Assembly: GCA_020041925.1 (NCBI GenBank)
Contig: CP083409.1
DNA: 64,000 bases
Reading direction: 5' to 3' (one strand)
From: Faucicola osloensis_D
GTDB lineage: Bacteria; Pseudomonadota; Gammaproteobacteria; Pseudomonadales; Moraxellaceae
A model generated the notes under the pieces. It was not told the DNA's origin. It saw only the letters and a list, made by a program, of their open reading frames with translations, and did no database searches. Shown piece after piece: positions 54,098 through 62,497 of this stretch. Position 1 is the first letter of the stretch; each line of letters begins with the position of its first letter. The position numbers and the translations under genes were made by a program.

Positions 54098-55147
54098 ATG
54101 TCACATCATCGCTTTATGCGCCGTGCCGCCAAAGGATTGCTTTTTTCTTCCATCGCATTTTCTGCGTCTTCTTATGCATCAAGCTATTACAACTGTGCCA
54201 ATGCCACTGGCTGTGTCGCAGTCACTTCCCTGAGCGCCACCTCAAATTTTGCAAAAACCAAATACCCTATCGTACTTGCTCATGGGCTTGGTGGCTGGAA
54301 CAAACTGTTTGGTTTGGTCGATTATTTTAATGGCATTCCTCAAGATCTCACCAAAAATGGCGCGAGTGTGTATGTGACCAAGACATCAAGTGTCAATGAC
54401 ACCGAAGTGCGCGGTGAGCAGCTACTCCAACAGGTCAAAACCATCATTGCCATCACCGGCAGCCCGAAGGTTAACTTAATGGGTCATAGCCAAGGCGGGA
54501 TTGATATTCGCTATGTGGCGGGGGTTGCGCCATCGCTAGTATCCTCTGTGACGGCGATTTCTAGCCCTGAGCAAGGCTCAAAAATGGCGGATTGGACAGT
54601 CAAAATGGTGACTGAAGGCAGCGCGGCTGATGGCTTACCCGCTGGCGAATTTAATACCGCCTCTTTAATGGCAATCAAGTTTTTTGAATTGGTGGGCGGT
54701 GTGATGGATATTGGATCTGGCGTGCCACTGAATCAACTGCAGCAGCAAGATGGCTGGGCAGCCGTCAATTCACTCACCACCAATTATGCAGCCAAATTTA
54801 ACCAAAAATTCCCTGCAGCAATGCCGACCAGTTATTGTGGATACCCAAAAAACACGGTGGTCAATAATGTACGTTACTACTCATTTAGTGGTGCCCAAAC
54901 TATGACCATGCTTGTCGATCCGTCTGATACGGTGTTGGGGTTGACGGGTTTATCCTTCAATGGCGAAGCCAATGATGGTCTTGTCTCACCCTGTTCAAGT
55001 CGTCTGGGTGCAGTGATTCGTGATAACTATAAAATGAATCACATGGATTCAGTCAATCAGGTATTTGGCATTGTCAGTTTGCTAGATACCAATCCATTGA
55101 CTGTCTATCGCAACCAAGTCAATCGCTTAAAAGGTCAATCGTTGTAA
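54098..55147 (+). CDS. Secreted triacylglycerol lipase (family I)
   Basis: An extracellular lipase of the Pseudomonas/Burkholderia family I type requiring a foldase. The signal peptide ends near Ala-Ser-Ser-Tyr-Ala-Ser. The oxyanion/LAHGLGGW motif, nucleophile GHSQGG, catalytic Asp in NDGLVSPCSSRLG, and catalytic His in NHMDSVNQVFG, the last with the Ca-binding region, are all intact; the Cys pair for the typical disulfide is present. AAGGA precedes the ATG. Its foldase gene begins 4 bp after its stop. Secretion is presumably through the T2SS, whose GspE is at 10.7 kb. Gene symbol not assigned because naming varies (lipA/lip). Confidence 0.94.
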   Translation: MSHHRFMRRAAKGLLFSSIAFSASSYASSYYNCANATGCVAVTSLSATSNFAKTKYPIVLAHGLGGWNKLFGLVDYFNGIPQDLTKNGASVYVTKTSSVNDTEVRGEQLLQQVKTIIAITGSPKVNLMGHSQGGIDIRYVAGVAPSLVSSVTAISSPEQGSKMADWTVKMVTEGSAADGLPAGEFNTASLMAIKFFELVGGVMDIGSGVPLNQLQQQDGWAAVNSLTTNYAAKFNQKFPAAMPTSYCGYPKNTVVNNVRYYSFSGAQTMTMLVDPSDTVLGLTGLSFNGEANDGLVSPCSSRLGAVIRDNYKMNHMDSVNQVFGIVSLLDTNPLTVYRNQVNRLKGQSL

Positions 55148-55151
55148 GCTT

Positions 55152-56270
55152 ATGCCTATGGTTCCTTCAAACAACCCTAACACAAACCAACGACCGATAA
55201 CCTGGCTAATAATCGTATTAGCCAGTGTCATCATTGCATTATTGATAGCCTGCATACTGTGGTTAAAACCTAAGGACGCTGTCAAAACAGCCAATAATTT
55301 ACAGCATGATGCCGCTAGTACGATGCCATCTGGTATATTGCCCTCCAATCAAACCATTACGCTCGCCAATGCATCCTCCGTCAGCGCGAACGCTACCCCC
55401 TTGCCCACATCACTGGCCACATCACTGCCCAAATCACTACAAGGCACCCAAGTCGATGGTGAAATTATTATCGATGAAAATAAGCAATTGGTGGTGACCG
55501 CCGGTTTGCGCCGACTGTTTGATTATTTTTTGTCCGCACAAGGGGAAGAGCCGTTAAGCCAAATTGAACAACGGGTGATTGCGTATATTCGTGAACATAC
55601 GCCTGAGCCTGCCGCAAGCCAAGCGGTTAACATTTTTCAAAATTATCTCACCTATTTGACTGCTGTCAGCCAGCTAGATAAGCCTAAAGCACAGCAAAAT
55701 CCCAATGTCAGTGCATTAGATTTATCTGCGATTAAAAACCAATTACGCGCAGTACAACAGCTGCAAGCCCGCTATTTTGACGCCAAAACCCGTGAAGCCT
55801 TTTTTGGCGATGAACAAGCCCTCAATGACTATAACATGACGGTCGTCGAAGCTAACCAAAACGCGCAACTGAGCAATGACCAGCGCCAAGCCATCATTGA
55901 TAAAGCGCAGACTGCCTATATCGCCAGTGTTAAAGACCCACATCTACAGACAAAGCTAACCGAGCAGCGCAATATTGACAAGTTATTAGCGCAAACGCAG
56001 CAAATGCAGCAGCAAGGGGCAACGCAAAGCCAAATCAATGCCATGCGTAGTCAATATGTCTCCCCTGAAGCGGTTAAACGGCTTGAGCAGCTTGACCAAT
56101 CTGAAGCGCAATTTGCGCAGCGTGTGGCAACTTATCAGACACAGTCTAACCAAATACTGAGCAAATTGGGTAATGTGCCGCAAGCACAGCAACAAATTGT
56201 GGCGTTACAGCAGACGATGTTCACGCCTGAAGAACGGCTACGCCTAGATGTATTGACAAAGCAGCGTTAA
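55152..56270 (+). CDS. lifO: Lipase-specific foldase (steric chaperone)
   Basis: Inner-membrane-anchored periplasmic chaperone that folds its cognate lipase. One membrane helix (about residues 17-37), a variable Pro/Ala/Ser linker, then LQGTQVDGEI and the steric-chaperone motif RRLFDYFLSAQGEEPL, followed by Gln-rich helices (about residues 150-370). The length fits. A 12-bp repeat in the linker (55403-55438) gives the LPTSLATSLPKSL pattern. Translationally coupled to the lipase gene. Confidence 0.93.
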   Translation: MPMVPSNNPNTNQRPITWLIIVLASVIIALLIACILWLKPKDAVKTANNLQHDAASTMPSGILPSNQTITLANASSVSANATPLPTSLATSLPKSLQGTQVDGEIIIDENKQLVVTAGLRRLFDYFLSAQGEEPLSQIEQRVIAYIREHTPEPAASQAVNIFQNYLTYLTAVSQLDKPKAQQNPNVSALDLSAIKNQLRAVQQLQARYFDAKTREAFFGDEQALNDYNMTVVEANQNAQLSNDQRQAIIDKAQTAYIASVKDPHLQTKLTEQRNIDKLLAQTQQMQQQGATQSQINAMRSQYVSPEAVKRLEQLDQSEAQFAQRVATYQTQSNQILSKLGNVPQAQQQIVALQQTMFTPEERLRLDVLTKQR

Positions 56271-56356
56271 TAACTTCCCCGTTAAAATGAGTTAAATGAG
56301 TTAAACGCCCTGTTGAATTGCCATAAGCTGTTGAATTACCAAAGGCGCGTTTGAGC
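56271..56356. other. Convergent gap between lifO and hisD
   Basis: No terminator is obvious. Short direct repeats are present: GAGTTAAA twice and CTGTTGAATT twice. Confidence 0.4.
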
Positions 56357-57652
56357 TTATTTTACACGGTAACGGGCTGAACGCGCGTGGGCATCCAAAT
56401 TTTCTTCCACCGCCAATATATCGGCAGTTTTTGCCAGCGTTTGGCTACCTTGCTCGCTACAATAAATAATCGAAGATTTCTTTTGAAAATCATAGACGCC
56501 GAGCGGTGAACTAAAGCGTGCGGTACCTGACGTTGGCAACACGTGATTAGGGCCAGCACAATAATCACCAATCGCTTCAGGGGTATAGCGACCCATAAAG
56601 ATAGCGCCCGCATGACGAACATCTTTGACCATCACTTCTGGGTCATCGACCGATAATTCCAAATGCTCCGGCGCAATGCGGTTAATCACTTCAATACCTT
56701 CTGCGCGATCTTTCACCAAAATCAGCGCGCCACGGTTGGCAATCGCCGCTTTAGCGATTTCAGCTTTTGGCAAATCTGCTAAGGCTTTTTCGATTTCCTG
56801 CGCAACTTTTTTCAGTAATGGCTCAGATGGGGTGACAAAAATCGCTTGCGCGACAGTGTCATGCTCAGCTTGCGATAATAAATCCATGGCTAACCAATCC
56901 GCTTTATCATTTGCCACACCTTCGGCATACACGAGAACTTCCGAGGGACCTGCAATCATATCAATGCCCACTTGCCCAAACACGGCGCGTTTGGCGGCTG
57001 CCACGTATTTGTTGCCAGGTCCTGTGATTTTATCGACTTGCGGGATGGTGTTAGTGCCGTAAGCCAACGCTGCCACCGCTTGCGCGCCGCCAATGGTAAA
57101 GACTTTATCCACACCCGCCAAATAAGCGGCCGCCAATACCAAGGAATTTAGTTCACCATGAGGGGCGGGCACCACCATGATAATTTGCCCGACCCCTGCC
57201 ACTTTGGCGGGTAACGCATTCATCAAGACGCTAGATGGATAACTTGCCAGCCCACCTGGCACATAAATACCCACTTTATCGAGTGGCGTAACTTGTTGTC
57301 CAAGCGTATTGCCTAGCGCATCTTGATACGTCCAGCTTTCTTGCCGTTGGCGCTCGTGAAAAGATGTGACGCGCTGTGCCGCCAGTTCAAGCGCTTGCTT
57401 GATTGTAGGATTTAACCCATCAAATGCTTGTTTGAGCTTTTCTTGTGAAATCTCTAGCTGGGCAAAGGTTTTGGCAGGATGGTTGTCAAATTGTTGGGTC
57501 AGCTTTAACACCACCTCATCCCCACCCTGACGCACTTGCGCGATAATATCATCGACCGTAGCCAGTAGCGCTGGATCATTTACCGTTTCAAAAGCAAGCA
57601 GCTCAGTCAATTTCTGCTCAAAACTGGCTTGTTGGCTATTTAACAATCGCAT
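56357..57652 (-). CDS. hisD: Histidinol dehydrogenase
   Basis: Last two oxidation steps of histidine synthesis, histidinol to histidine. NAD- and zinc-binding regions are intact: YVPGGLASYPSSVLMNALPA, ITGPGNKYVAAAKRAVFGQVGIDM, DLLSQAEHD, NRIAPEHLEL, and DYCAGPNHVLPTSG. AGGGGAATACC precedes the ATG. It lies in the same orientation as hisG but is separated by 287 bp with a terminator, so it is probably transcribed independently. Confidence 0.97.
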   Translation of the reverse strand: MRLLNSQQASFEQKLTELLAFETVNDPALLATVDDIIAQVRQGGDEVVLKLTQQFDNHPAKTFAQLEISQEKLKQAFDGLNPTIKQALELAAQRVTSFHERQRQESWTYQDALGNTLGQQVTPLDKVGIYVPGGLASYPSSVLMNALPAKVAGVGQIIMVVPAPHGELNSLVLAAAYLAGVDKVFTIGGAQAVAALAYGTNTIPQVDKITGPGNKYVAAAKRAVFGQVGIDMIAGPSEVLVYAEGVANDKADWLAMDLLSQAEHDTVAQAIFVTPSEPLLKKVAQEIEKALADLPKAEIAKAAIANRGALILVKDRAEGIEVINRIAPEHLELSVDDPEVMVKDVRHAGAIFMGRYTPEAIGDYCAGPNHVLPTSGTARFSSPLGVYDFQKKSSIIYCSEQGSQTLAKTADILAVEENLDAHARSARYRVK

Positions 57653-57845
57653 GGTATTCCCCTAAGAATAAAAATGACTAACACATAGCATAACAAATTT
57701 TATCATGGATGAAAGCGGCTTTTTAGCCTGCAAAGCTTCGCCAACCCATCAAAATTGGTGCATCAAAGCTAGCGCATCAAAATCGACTAAACTAAGCCAA
57801 TCCGTCACCGCTTTTAGTTTTCGCCCAATTAAAAATCACCCAGTT

Positions 57846-57876
57846 AAAAAAAGACGTCTTAATAACGTCTTTTTTT
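57846..57876 (-). terminator. Terminator after the GGCT-like gene
   Basis: AAAAAAAGACGT (57846-57857), loop CTTAATA, ACGTCTTTTTTT (57865-57876); symmetric runs. Confidence 0.85.
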
Positions 57877-57936
57877 AATCTTCAATGTTTTAATTTTCAA
57901 TGTTTTCATATTCCATGTTTTAATCTTCAAAGACAG
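57877..57936. repeat. 15-bp tandem repeat, four imperfect units
   Basis: AATCTTCAATGTTTT (57877), AATTTTCAATGTTTT (57892), CATATTCCATGTTTT (57907) and a degenerate fourth unit (57922), ending 3 bp before the GGCT-like stop codon. Confidence 0.8.
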
Positions 57937-57938
57937 CT

Positions 57939-58286
57939 TTAATAATGCTGTAGATTATCGAGTGCATACATAAAGGTTTGGATTTTTGCACCATTGTCAA
58001 GCGTGGCGGTTACTTCAATGCGCTGATAGGCTTCACCTTCAAACTCATCTAGCCGCGCCCAATGATTGGCCAAATCATCCGACGAAAACACCAAGCCCGC
58101 TACCATGTCGCCTTGTTCATCTGGGATGACTGCAGGAAATCCGAGCGCCGAGCCCCAACCGCCATCTGGCATCAAATGCCCACGAATAGTCGCAGGCTGC
58201 CAACTGCCGTTGTTGATAGGTGTCATGATACTGTGGTTGTCACGATTGGGCGCTAGCGTGCCATACACAAAAAGATGCTGCATCAT
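57939..58286 (-). CDS. Gamma-glutamylcyclotransferase-like protein
   Basis: A 115-aa GGCT/AIG2-fold protein: LFVYGTLAP near the N-terminus is the family signature, followed by GLVFSSDD and LDEFEGEAYQRI, where the Glu is in the usual catalytic position. The start at 58286 (ATGATG) is preferred to an in-frame extension reaching back to 58394 that would overlap hisG. It follows hisG by 16 bp. Substrate not certain; family members cleave gamma-glutamyl compounds or are uncharacterised. Confidence 0.85.
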   Translation of the reverse strand: MMQHLFVYGTLAPNRDNHSIMTPINNGSWQPATIRGHLMPDGGWGSALGFPAVIPDEQGDMVAGLVFSSDDLANHWARLDEFEGEAYQRIEVTATLDNGAKIQTFMYALDNLQHY

Positions 58287-58302
58287 GGTGATTTTTGAAA
58301 CC

Positions 58303-58965
58303 TTACTGGGTGTTATCAGCGACGCTTTGCTTGAAGCTTTCAATGATTGGCTCAAGCAGCGCAAATTTGCGTTTATAACTGACCTGATTGACAATCAAAC
58401 GCGAAGAAACTTGGCAAATCTCTTGGCGCGGCTCTAGACCATTGGCTCTTAAGGTATTACCGGTATCGACCACATCCACAATCAAATCTCCCAAGCCCAC
58501 CAAGGGCGCAAGTTCCATGGAACCATAGAGTTTAATCACATCCACTTGTTCACCGCGACTGGCAAAAAATGCGCGCGTCACATTGACATATTTGGTGGCA
58601 ATTCGAAGACGACGACTGGGTAATTGTAGCCCCACTTTACCTGCCGTCATCAAACGGCATTTGGCAATTTGTAGGTCAAGCAATTCATATAAATTGCTTG
58701 AGCCATGCTCCATCAGCACATCTTTACCCGCCACACCAAAATCCGCCGCCCCATGCTCCACATAGGTTGGCACGTCACTGGCGCGTAAAATCAAAATCCG
58801 CACATCAGCATGCGTGGTCGGGAAAATAAGTTTACGTGATTCTTCTGGGTCTTCAAGTAGTTCGATACCTGCCTTTTCTAGCAGAGGCAAGGTATCTTTT
58901 AAGATTCGCCCTTTGGATAACGCTAAGGTAAGACCGTTATAATTGGCATCATTTGCTTGTGTCAT
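58303..58965 (-). CDS. hisG: ATP phosphoribosyltransferase, short form
   Basis: First enzyme of histidine biosynthesis, ATP plus PRPP to phosphoribosyl-ATP. At 220 aa it is the short form, which lacks the C-terminal regulatory domain and needs HisZ; hisZ is not in the window. Motifs: LTLALSKGRILKDTLPLLEKAG, GVAGKDVLMEHGS, and VVDTGNTLRANGL. It follows murA by 13 bp and is followed by the GGCT-like gene. Confidence 0.95.
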   Translation of the reverse strand: MTQANDANYNGLTLALSKGRILKDTLPLLEKAGIELLEDPEESRKLIFPTTHADVRILILRASDVPTYVEHGAADFGVAGKDVLMEHGSSNLYELLDLQIAKCRLMTAGKVGLQLPSRRLRIATKYVNVTRAFFASRGEQVDVIKLYGSMELAPLVGLGDLIVDVVDTGNTLRANGLEPRQEICQVSSRLIVNQVSYKRKFALLEPIIESFKQSVADNTQ

Positions 58966-58978
58966 TGTCTTATACCTG

Positions 58979-60244
58979 TTATTTGCCTTTTACCCGCTCA
59001 ATGGTCACGCCCAAGCCGCGCAGTTTATCTTCCACATATTCATAACCACGGTCAATGTGGTAAATGCGCTCGATACAGGTCTCGCCTTTGGCTGCCACCG
59101 CTGCCATTACCAGTGACATAGAGGCGCGTAAATCGGTTGCAATGACAGGCGCAGCATTGAGCTTATCGACGCCTTGAACAACGGCAGTATGACCATCGAC
59201 TTTGATATTTGCCCCCATACGTTGCAGCTCAGGGACATGCATGTAGCGATTTTCAAAAATATTTTCAATAATGGTACTGGTGCCTTCTGCAATACAGCAT
59301 ACTGTCATAAGCTGGGCTTGCATATCGGTTGGGAAGGCAGGGTGTGGTAGTGTGCGGATATCAACCGCTTTTGGACGACCTGCCATTTTGACATTAATCC
59401 AGTCGCTGCCAACAGTAACTTGTGCGCCCATTTCTTCAAATTTTTTCAGCACGGATTGCATCAAGCTTGCTTCGGTTTTTTTGGCAGTCACTTCCCCGCC
59501 TGTCATCATGGCAAGCGCAAGATATGAGCCTGTTTCGATACGGTCTGGTACTACTGAGTACTCACAGCCATTTAATTTGTCAACGCCTTCAATGGTCATA
59601 TAAGCGGTGCCAATGCCTTCAATTTTTGCGCCCATTTTGACAAGCATATTAGCCAGATCAACTACTTCTGGTTCACGCGCACAGTTTTCTAGGTGCGTGG
59701 TTCCTTCTGCCAATGCCGCTGCCATGATGGTATTTTCAGTGCCGCCAACCGTGACCATATCAAAGGTGAAATGACAGCCTTTTAGCCGACCGCTAGCAGG
59801 TGCTTTGGCTTTGACATAGCCATTTTCAACAGTGATGGTCGCTCCCATCGCTTCCAAGGCTTTTAGATGTTGGTCAACAGGGCGTGAGCCAATTGCGCAG
59901 CCACCAGGTAGCGATACTTCAGCCTGCCCAAAGCGTGCAAGCAGCGGTCCCAATACCAAAATCGATGCACGCATGGTTTTGACCAGCTCATACGGGGCAT
60001 AGTAGCTATTGATGGTACTGGTATCGCAAGTCACCGTATCGCCGTTCTTTTCAATGGTGATACCCGTGCCCGCAATCAATTTGACCAAGGTATTGACGTC
60101 TTTGAGTGTCGGTACATTGTGCAGGGTGACGGGGGTTTCTGCCAAAATCATTGCCGCAAGCAAGGGTAATGCCGCATTTTTTGCACCAGAGATGACCACT
60201 TCCCCTTTAACTTGAGTGCCACCCGTGATTAAAAATTTATCCAT
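58979..60244 (-). CDS. murA: UDP-N-acetylglucosamine 1-carboxyvinyltransferase
   Basis: First committed step of peptidoglycan synthesis, PEP transfer to UDP-GlcNAc; the fosfomycin target. Length 421 aa. The PEP-interacting Cys that fosfomycin modifies is expected in the region PGGCAIGSRPVDQHLKALEAMG; a Cys is present (GGCAIG). KNAALPLLAA and FPTDMQAQLM are also conserved. A strong AGGAG lies upstream. The BolA-family gene is 20 bp upstream, an arrangement shared with other gammaproteobacteria. Confidence 0.97.
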   Translation of the reverse strand: MDKFLITGGTQVKGEVVISGAKNAALPLLAAMILAETPVTLHNVPTLKDVNTLVKLIAGTGITIEKNGDTVTCDTSTINSYYAPYELVKTMRASILVLGPLLARFGQAEVSLPGGCAIGSRPVDQHLKALEAMGATITVENGYVKAKAPASGRLKGCHFTFDMVTVGGTENTIMAAALAEGTTHLENCAREPEVVDLANMLVKMGAKIEGIGTAYMTIEGVDKLNGCEYSVVPDRIETGSYLALAMMTGGEVTAKKTEASLMQSVLKKFEEMGAQVTVGSDWINVKMAGRPKAVDIRTLPHPAFPTDMQAQLMTVCCIAEGTSTIIENIFENRYMHVPELQRMGANIKVDGHTAVVQGVDKLNAAPVIATDLRASMSLVMAAVAAKGETCIERIYHIDRGYEYVEDKLRGLGVTIERVKGK

Positions 60245-60264
60245 GTGTTTCTCCTAAAAATGGC

Positions 60265-60522
60265 TTACTGCGCAGCTTGTTTAGCTTGCATCTCATGCCA
60301 CTGGGCATAGGTCAACGCTTGGATATTCAGTGCATGGATTTCACCTGACGCAAATTTATCAGACACCAACCCCAACACGGCTTGTTGACGCGCGACAGCA
60401 CGTTTACCCTCAAAGCTGTCATCCACCACGCGCACATCAAATTTGTTGCCTTGATTGGCGGCTTCGATTTTGCCACTTGGAAAATGGGGTTGTAGTAAAG
60501 TAATTAAATCTTGTGCGTTCAT
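60265..60522 (-). CDS. ibaG: BolA-family protein (IbaG-like)
   Basis: An 85-aa BolA-like protein. The C-terminal RQQAVLGLVSDKFASGEIHALNIQAL and the conserved His, in the place where BolA proteins bind an Fe-S cluster with a monothiol glutaredoxin, are present. Position immediately upstream of murA matches E. coli ibaG (yrbA), which supports IbaG over BolA. Likely cotranscribed with murA, hisG and the GGCT-like gene. Confidence 0.87.
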   Translation of the reverse strand: MNAQDLITLLQPHFPSGKIEAANQGNKFDVRVVDDSFEGKRAVARQQAVLGLVSDKFASGEIHALNIQALTYAQWHEMQAKQAAQ

Positions 60523-60614
60523 GGGAAATACCTAATAAAAGAGGGGTAAAATTATACTATTTTGCTGCGTAGCATAGCATAATTTTTGCTAAGTTTATAC
60601 GTTATACAAAATGC

Positions 60615-61019
60615 TTAATTTACGCCAAAAGCGTCCTTAATCCATGTAGGCGTTGGCATGCCAGCCTGCCCTGCAGTTGCAGCGCCTTCATAACTTACCA
60701 CATCAAAGCGAATGTCAAAGTTATCAAATTGTGGATGCGCTTGTAAAAAAGCTGCGGTAGTTTTAATGATTTTACGTTGTTTGGTGGGGGTGATACTGTC
60801 TAAACTTGTGCCAAATTGGCTGACTTTTCGTTGACGCACTTCGACAATGACTAAGCAAGGGGTTTTTTGCGTCGGCTCAAGCATCACCAAATCAAGCTCG
60901 CCCAAGTTTTTGTAGTGCCAGTTTTTGGCAAAAAACGTTAAGCCTTGCGCTTCAAGGTAGTGTTTGGCGAGGGTTTCATAATAATCGCCTTGGCGTTGTT
61001 TTGGGGCGGTGAGTTTCAT
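60615..61019 (-). CDS. YraN family (UPF0102) endonuclease-like protein
   Basis: A 134-aa restriction-endonuclease-fold protein: GDYYETLAKHYLEAQGL, NLGELDLVM (Glu and Asp of the PD-(D/E)xK site), then VIVEVRQRK. Function uncertain, perhaps nuclease linked to DNA uptake or recombination. It follows the secreted-protein gene by 7 bp. In E. coli it sits near rsmI, as here, but divergently. Confidence 0.85.
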   Translation of the reverse strand: MKLTAPKQRQGDYYETLAKHYLEAQGLTFFAKNWHYKNLGELDLVMLEPTQKTPCLVIVEVRQRKVSQFGTSLDSITPTKQRKIIKTTAAFLQAHPQFDNFDIRFDVVSYEGAATAGQAGMPTPTWIKDAFGVN

Positions 61020-61026
61020 TGTTGGG

Positions 61027-61587
61027 TTATTTTACTGTTGCAAAGGTTTTTTCTAAAGCGGCACAAGTTGGGTATTTTTGCTGTAATTTTGCCAAATAAT
61101 ACGCTTGATTGTTATCGATAAAGCCATCCAAAATCCCTGAGTAATTTTGACCAATCCCACATCGTTGCTGTTGTCGATTCCAACTGACCGGTATCACCAA
61201 CGGCTTTTGTAAAATCAGCTTGTTGTTTTGACAAGTCAGCTTTGCCACACTATCAATGCGGTAATTATGCGGTTTACCCCCATCATAATGACTGGCTAAT
61301 GCTACAACGATATCGTTGGGTTTTAGTGAGCTAATAGCAAAAACACCTTCAAAACGCTGCGCCGATGGCAAAATACGCCGTTGACGCCATGTGCGAAACA
61401 CCCAGTGATAATCGGTGAATTTTAAGCCAAAACCTTGCTTTGCTTGGTTTTCACGTTGCAATTCAGCGCCTTTTTCGATACTGGCAATTCGTCCGACCAA
61501 CACATCAGCCGGGGATGAGGGTAAACAAGCCTCTGCCGTTGAAATTAAACTTACACTTAAAATAGCAAAGCAAATTGTTTTCATCAC
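61027..61587 (-). CDS. Secreted protein of unknown function
   Basis: A 186-aa exported protein, signal peptide to about Ala-Glu-Ala (residue 20) followed by CLPSSPADVLVGRI. The mature part has four Cys that could form two disulfides and a C-terminal Leu/Gln/Lys segment. I do not recognise a family. A good TATAAT lies in the 64-bp gap to rsmI on the other strand. Confidence 0.55.
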   Translation of the reverse strand: MMKTICFAILSVSLISTAEACLPSSPADVLVGRIASIEKGAELQRENQAKQGFGLKFTDYHWVFRTWRQRRILPSAQRFEGVFAISSLKPNDIVVALASHYDGGKPHNYRIDSVAKLTCQNNKLILQKPLVIPVSWNRQQQRCGIGQNYSGILDGFIDNNQAYYLAKLQQKYPTCAALEKTFATVK

Positions 61588-61651
61588 AAATCCTTTTTTC
61601 CGCAGAAAACCTTATAATACCACCAATATTTAGCAAAACTTGAGAAAAATC

Positions 61652-62497
61652 ATGCAGCAAACCGGCACACTCTATATCGTCGCCACCCCGATTGGTAATT
61701 TATCCGATATCACCGCCCACGCCATCGACTGCCTAAAAACCGTGGCTATCATCGCCTGCGAAGACACCCGCACCTCGGGCAAACTGCTCAATCACTTTAA
61801 CATCCCCACCAAAACTTGGGCTTATCACGACCACAATGCCGAAGTACAGACGCCTAAACTGATTGAGATATTACAGTCAGGGCAAAGTATCGCGCTTATC
61901 AGTGATGCCGGTACCCCACTCATTAGCGACCCTGGTTTTCGACTGGTACGCGCCTGTCACCAAGCCGGTATCAAAGTCTCGCCGGTTGTCGGCGCCAGTG
62001 CTGCCATAGCCGCCCTATCGGTCGCAGGATTACCTTCAGACAAGTTTTATTTTTATGGCTTTTTGCCTGCCAAAACCGCAGGACGCCAAAGCGAATTGAC
62101 TAAAATCAAGGATTTAACCGCCACGCTGATTTTTTATGAAGCGCCCCATCGTATTGTTGAATGTATCGATGACATGATTACGGTGCTTGGCAACAATCGA
62201 CAAGTGACGTTTTGCCGTGAGATAACCAAAACGTTTGAAACCATTTATCCATCAACGCTCGGTGAACTAAAGCAGTTTGTTGCAAGCGATGCCAATCAGC
62301 AAAAAGGTGAAATGGTACTGGTGGTCGCTGGCGCAAATGATTCTGTCAATGATGAAGGTAAACACGATGAATTGCTAAAACGATTATTGCAAGATTTGTC
62401 GGTGAAAAAAGCCGTACAGCTCGCCAGCGATATCACAGGTGCAAAGAAAAATGCCTTGTATGAGCGGGCGTTGATGTTAAAAGACGATAATGATTAA
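61652..62497 (+). CDS. rsmI: 16S rRNA 2'-O-ribose C1402 methyltransferase RsmI
   Basis: SAM-dependent tetrapyrrole-methylase-fold enzyme, 281 aa. GTLYIVATPIGNLSDIT and CEDTRTSGKLLNHF are the signature, with ALISDAGTPLISDPGFRLV and FYFYGFLP following. The ATG at 61652 is preferred to the TTG four codons upstream. TATAAT at 61613-61618 is a plausible -10. Confidence 0.95.
   Translation: MQQTGTLYIVATPIGNLSDITAHAIDCLKTVAIIACEDTRTSGKLLNHFNIPTKTWAYHDHNAEVQTPKLIEILQSGQSIALISDAGTPLISDPGFRLVRACHQAGIKVSPVVGASAAIAALSVAGLPSDKFYFYGFLPAKTAGRQSELTKIKDLTATLIFYEAPHRIVECIDDMITVLGNNRQVTFCREITKTFETIYPSTLGELKQFVASDANQQKGEMVLVVAGANDSVNDEGKHDELLKRLLQDLSVKKAVQLASDITGAKKNALYERALMLKDDND

Larger units (their letters stand above)
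57653..57938. promoter_or_regulatory. hisD promoter region, with terminator and repeats
   Basis: 286 bp holding the terminator (57846-57876) of the GGCT-like gene and a 15-bp tandem repeat (57877-57936). The hisD promoter must lie in the left part. No attenuator or His-rich leader peptide is recognisable. Confidence 0.4.

Noticed and set aside
54076..54330. 84-aa frame overlapping the lipase start
   Set aside because: It is in another frame of the same DNA; the lipase frame has the signal peptide, ribosome-binding site and family motifs.
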